Below, one piece after another: positions 61,991 through 64,000 of a stretch of 64,000 bases of DNA. The notes under the pieces are model-generated. The model did not search any database. It worked only from the letters and a program-made list of their open reading frames with translations, and was not told the origin of the DNA. Both the position numbers and the translations under genes were made by a program. Position 1 is the first letter of the stretch, and each line of letters starts with the position of its first letter. The stretch comes from Methanosarcina acetivorans C2A (GTDB lineage Archaea > Halobacteriota > Methanosarcinia > Methanosarcinales > Methanosarcinaceae). The stretch is from the NCBI RefSeq assembly GCF_000007345.1, contig NC_003552.1, positions 4,774,001 to 4,838,000 on the forward strand, in the 5' to 3' direction.

Positions 61991-62962
61991 ATGGCTGATA
62001 TCTTTTATCCTCTGCAATGGATTGCAGACAAACTGACATACGAGGTTTTCGGGATTGCACCGACTACTCACCTTGCAGCCAGTGTCAACTTCATCATATA
62101 TGACGTGTTAAAAATCTTCGTCCTGCTTTCCGTGATGATTTTTGCGATCTCCTACCTCAGGACTTATATCACCCCGGAAAAAACCAGAAAGGTGCTCGGG
62201 GGAAAGAAAGGACTTCGCTACCACCTGATAGCTTCTCTGATAGGAACGGTTTCTCCGTTCTGTTCATGTTCCTCAGTGCCCCTCTTTATCGGGTTTGTGG
62301 AGGCAGGGGTTCCTCTTGGAGTAACTTTTTCCTTCCTGATTACCTCCCCTCTGGTAAACGAAGCAGCCGTAGCCGTCCTCTGGGCAACCCTTGGCTTGAA
62401 AGCAACTGTAATTTATGTCGTTTCGGGGATTGTACTCGGAGTATTCGGAGGCTATATGATCGGCTTCCTGAAGCTTGAAAGATATGTTGAAGAATTCGTC
62501 TACAAAATAAAAGTCGGAAAACAGGCATCCGAACAAGAAAAAATGACTGTGAAAGAGAGAGCCAGAACTGCTTTCGAAGGTGTTAAAGACATCGTAGGAA
62601 GGGTCTGGATTTACGTGATAATAGGAGTCAGCATTGGGGGTATCTTCCACGGGTATGCTCCGGAAGGCATCCTCGAAAAATACGCAGGGAAGGACAATTT
62701 GCTTGCAGTTCCGTTTGCCGTCCTTATCGGGGTCCCCCTGTACTCAAACGTCATGGGCATGATCCCCATTATGGAAAGCCTGATTGGAAAGGGGCTCCCC
62801 ATAGGAACCTCGCTGGCCTTCCTCATGTCGGTCACAGCCGTATCTTTGCCTGAAATGGTTATCCTCAAAAAGGTGCTGAAGAAGGAGTTGATTGCAATCT
62901 TTGTTTCAATTGTGGCGCTTTCGATCATCTTTACGGGATACATGTTTAACATACTGCTGTAA
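61991..62962 (+). CDS. PF03773 (ArsP/DUF318)-type permease, second
   Basis: This 323-residue permease is distantly paralogous to the one at 58922. The membrane motif is GTVSPFCSCSSVPLFIGFVEAGVPLGVTFSFLITSPLVNEAA, with CSCSS, and the second half has LYSNVMGMIPIMESLIGKGLPIGTSLAF. A charged cytoplasmic loop lies at about 160-195. The start ATG follows AAGGAAGGA. It is followed by its own thioredoxin-like gene 107 bp later. Substrate unknown; metalloid export is a guess from ArsR linkage. Confidence 0.9.
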   Translation: MADIFYPLQWIADKLTYEVFGIAPTTHLAASVNFIIYDVLKIFVLLSVMIFAISYLRTYITPEKTRKVLGGKKGLRYHLIASLIGTVSPFCSCSSVPLFIGFVEAGVPLGVTFSFLITSPLVNEAAVAVLWATLGLKATVIYVVSGIVLGVFGGYMIGFLKLERYVEEFVYKIKVGKQASEQEKMTVKERARTAFEGVKDIVGRVWIYVIIGVSIGGIFHGYAPEGILEKYAGKDNLLAVPFAVLIGVPLYSNVMGMIPIMESLIGKGLPIGTSLAFLMSVTAVSLPEMVILKKVLKKELIAIFVSIVALSIIFTGYMFNILL

Positions 62963-63069
62963 CACCAACGTTGGACAATGCTAATGTTGTTCTGCCCTAA
63001 ATCCTGAACCTCAAATCCTACAATCCAAATTCTAAAATCAAAATTCTGAAATCAACGAAGGTGAAAAAT

Positions 63070-63300
63070 ATGAAGATTGAAATCCTTGGTACAGGCTGTG
63101 CAAAATGTAAGAAAACAAAGGAAGCTATCGAGAAAGTCCTTGCTGAAACCGGAAAGAAAGCCGAAGTAGTAAAAGTTGAGAATATTGAAACAATCCTGAA
63201 CTACGGTGTGATGGTAACTCCTGCAGTCGTGGTTGATGGAGAAGTTAAGCTTGCAGGCAAAGTCCCTGATGAAAAAGAAATCCGGAAATGGGTTGAATGA
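63070..63300 (+). CDS. Thioredoxin-like small redox protein, second
   Basis: This 76-residue paralogue of the gene at 60086 has MKIEILGTGCAKCKKTKEAIEKVL, active site CAKC and cis-Pro VMVTPAVVVDGEVKLAGKVP. ATG 63070 is preferred, with AAGGTG upstream; GTG 63061 is in frame. The pairing with a permease is the same as in the 58922 unit and in the decayed copy at 53421-53824. Confidence 0.92.
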   Translation: MKIEILGTGCAKCKKTKEAIEKVLAETGKKAEVVKVENIETILNYGVMVTPAVVVDGEVKLAGKVPDEKEIRKWVE

Positions 63301-63428
63301 AGACTCTGAACCGGGCAGACCAGGACTGGAGTTATTTTACCATGAAGACACAGGAGTATGGGAAAGGCTTAATTAATAGCTGTCCAGATACCTGAAAGTT
63401 GAAATCAAAAACGAATTGAGGTATTCAT

Positions 63429-63749
63429 ATGGCTGAAATTACTGTCAACTCCTCAATATGCGACTTTACACACAAACTCCGCGGGAGCATGAAAGGCGGA
63501 AACATTATTGTGGATATCGAAACTCCGTGTGAAAAAATAAAGAAGATCTCGCATCTTGAAGTTCCCATGATGGAAACCATGGATATCAAGGATAACTATG
63601 TGATAGACAGGGCCAAAGAGGCAAAATGCTGTTCTAACTGTCTGGTGCCCTGCGGAGTGCTTAACCTCTGCAAGCTTGAAAGCGGTTTTATAGCAAAGTC
63701 CCTGGCAAAAAAAGCAGGAAGCCTCAGTATCGATTTTGATGAAGTCTGA
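63429..63749 (+). CDS. Small Cys-rich protein of unknown function
   Basis: This 106-residue protein has Cys11, a Cys at about 34 in ETPCEKI, and a cluster KCCSNCLVPCGVLNLC (about 67-82) that could bind a metal or Fe-S cluster. The start ATG follows GAGGTATTC; TATA-like GGCTTAATTAATAG lies near 63370. It follows the second thioredoxin-like gene and may belong to the same stress response. Confidence 0.75.
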   Translation: MAEITVNSSICDFTHKLRGSMKGGNIIVDIETPCEKIKKISHLEVPMMETMDIKDNYVIDRAKEAKCCSNCLVPCGVLNLCKLESGFIAKSLAKKAGSLSIDFDEV

Positions 63750-64000
63750 GGTTTTTCTTAGGATTAAGGATACGGCTCTGAACCCTTAATATCTTGAATT
63801 TCTGGGCAGAAGCTTATTCCCGCATTTTTTCGCTTAAAAAAGTTCTTTATTTTGAAGACGATCCTTCTTTTGAGAATCGTTCTCCTTTTGAAATGCCACC
63901 CCATTTAAAAACAGATCTTCTTTTTTTACTTCGGTGCATCAAGCTATTAGTAATAAAGCCATAATTATAAACTGAAGTCAGCAGAAAGCTACAGGGTGCA

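Overview
The window is a chromosomal segment of a methanogenic archaeon, almost certainly a Methanosarcina close to M. acetivorans. This rests on a euryarchaeal nif operon with two PII genes between nifH and nifD, archaeal SepF, single-domain ZPR1, an archaeal-type prolyl-tRNA synthetase, archaeal TATA boxes 20-30 bp before probable starts, GGAGG/GGTG ribosome-binding sites with frequent TTG and GTG starts, and many long AT-rich intergenic regions. The genus assignment comes from gene content and recall, not from a search.

Layout. 1-6.2 kb: housekeeping genes (end of an MFS transporter, PUA RNA-binding protein, sepF, zpr1, proS, and a TIGR00303/CobT-like gene behind a 15-copy 13/14-bp tandem repeat). 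6.5-8.6 kb: small zinc-ribbon genes, one frameshifted, and three tRNA genes (Asn, Met-CAT, Asn). 8.5-14.8 kb: class I aldolase, pyruvate kinase, a secreted protein of unknown function, two tandem TPR genes and a geranylgeranyl-reductase-family flavoprotein. 15.0-25.1 kb: nifH-nifI1-nifI2-nifD-nifK-nifE-nifN followed by molybdate transporter genes modB-modC. The operon is preceded by two near-identical promoter/operator modules. 26.4-33.6 kb: a SAM methyltransferase, a complete nickel/peptide-type ABC transporter and a gate-domain membrane protein. 33.7-41 kb: an accessory stretch with an unknown AT-rich gene, a giant lipoprotein with two solute-binding and three Cache-like domains, and two methyltransferase copies, one decayed. 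41.2-44.3 kb: glnK-amtB and a second amtB. 44.5-49.4 kb: an Fe/corrinoid-type ABC transporter operon with an embedded alpha/beta hydrolase, diverging from a cupin gene across palindromic operators. 49.6-53 kb: duplicated HTH/4Fe-4S regulators, each behind a 28-29-bp tandem array, the second leading dsrE-dsrF-dsrH. 53.4-58.6 kb: mostly wreckage (permease, thioredoxin-like, FecB, FecE, CorA and YnfA pseudogenes) around an intact methyltransferase and a fluoride riboswitch-crcB-DUF190 unit. 58.9-63.8 kb: two paralogous permease plus thioredoxin-like units, a DGC-domain protein, an ArsR regulator and two small cysteine-rich genes.

How the parts fit. Nitrogen fixation (nif), its molybdenum supply (modBC) and ammonium sensing and uptake (glnK/amtB) lie within 30 kb. 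The right third is rich in thiol, sulfur and metal handling: DsrEFH sulfur relay, metal-type ABC transporters, an ArsR with a CxC metal site, permeases with a CSC motif and GCxKC thioredoxin-like proteins. The strongest candidates for undescribed biology are (i) the HTH-TBP-like-4Fe-4S regulator with homologous tandem arrays upstream of both copies and a linked DsrEFH operon, (ii) the ArsR/permease/thioredoxin regulon sharing a TCAA...TTGA palindrome, with a third, decayed copy of the permease-thioredoxin pair, (iii) the 942-residue double-SBP, triple-Cache lipoprotein, and (iv) the twin nif promoters.
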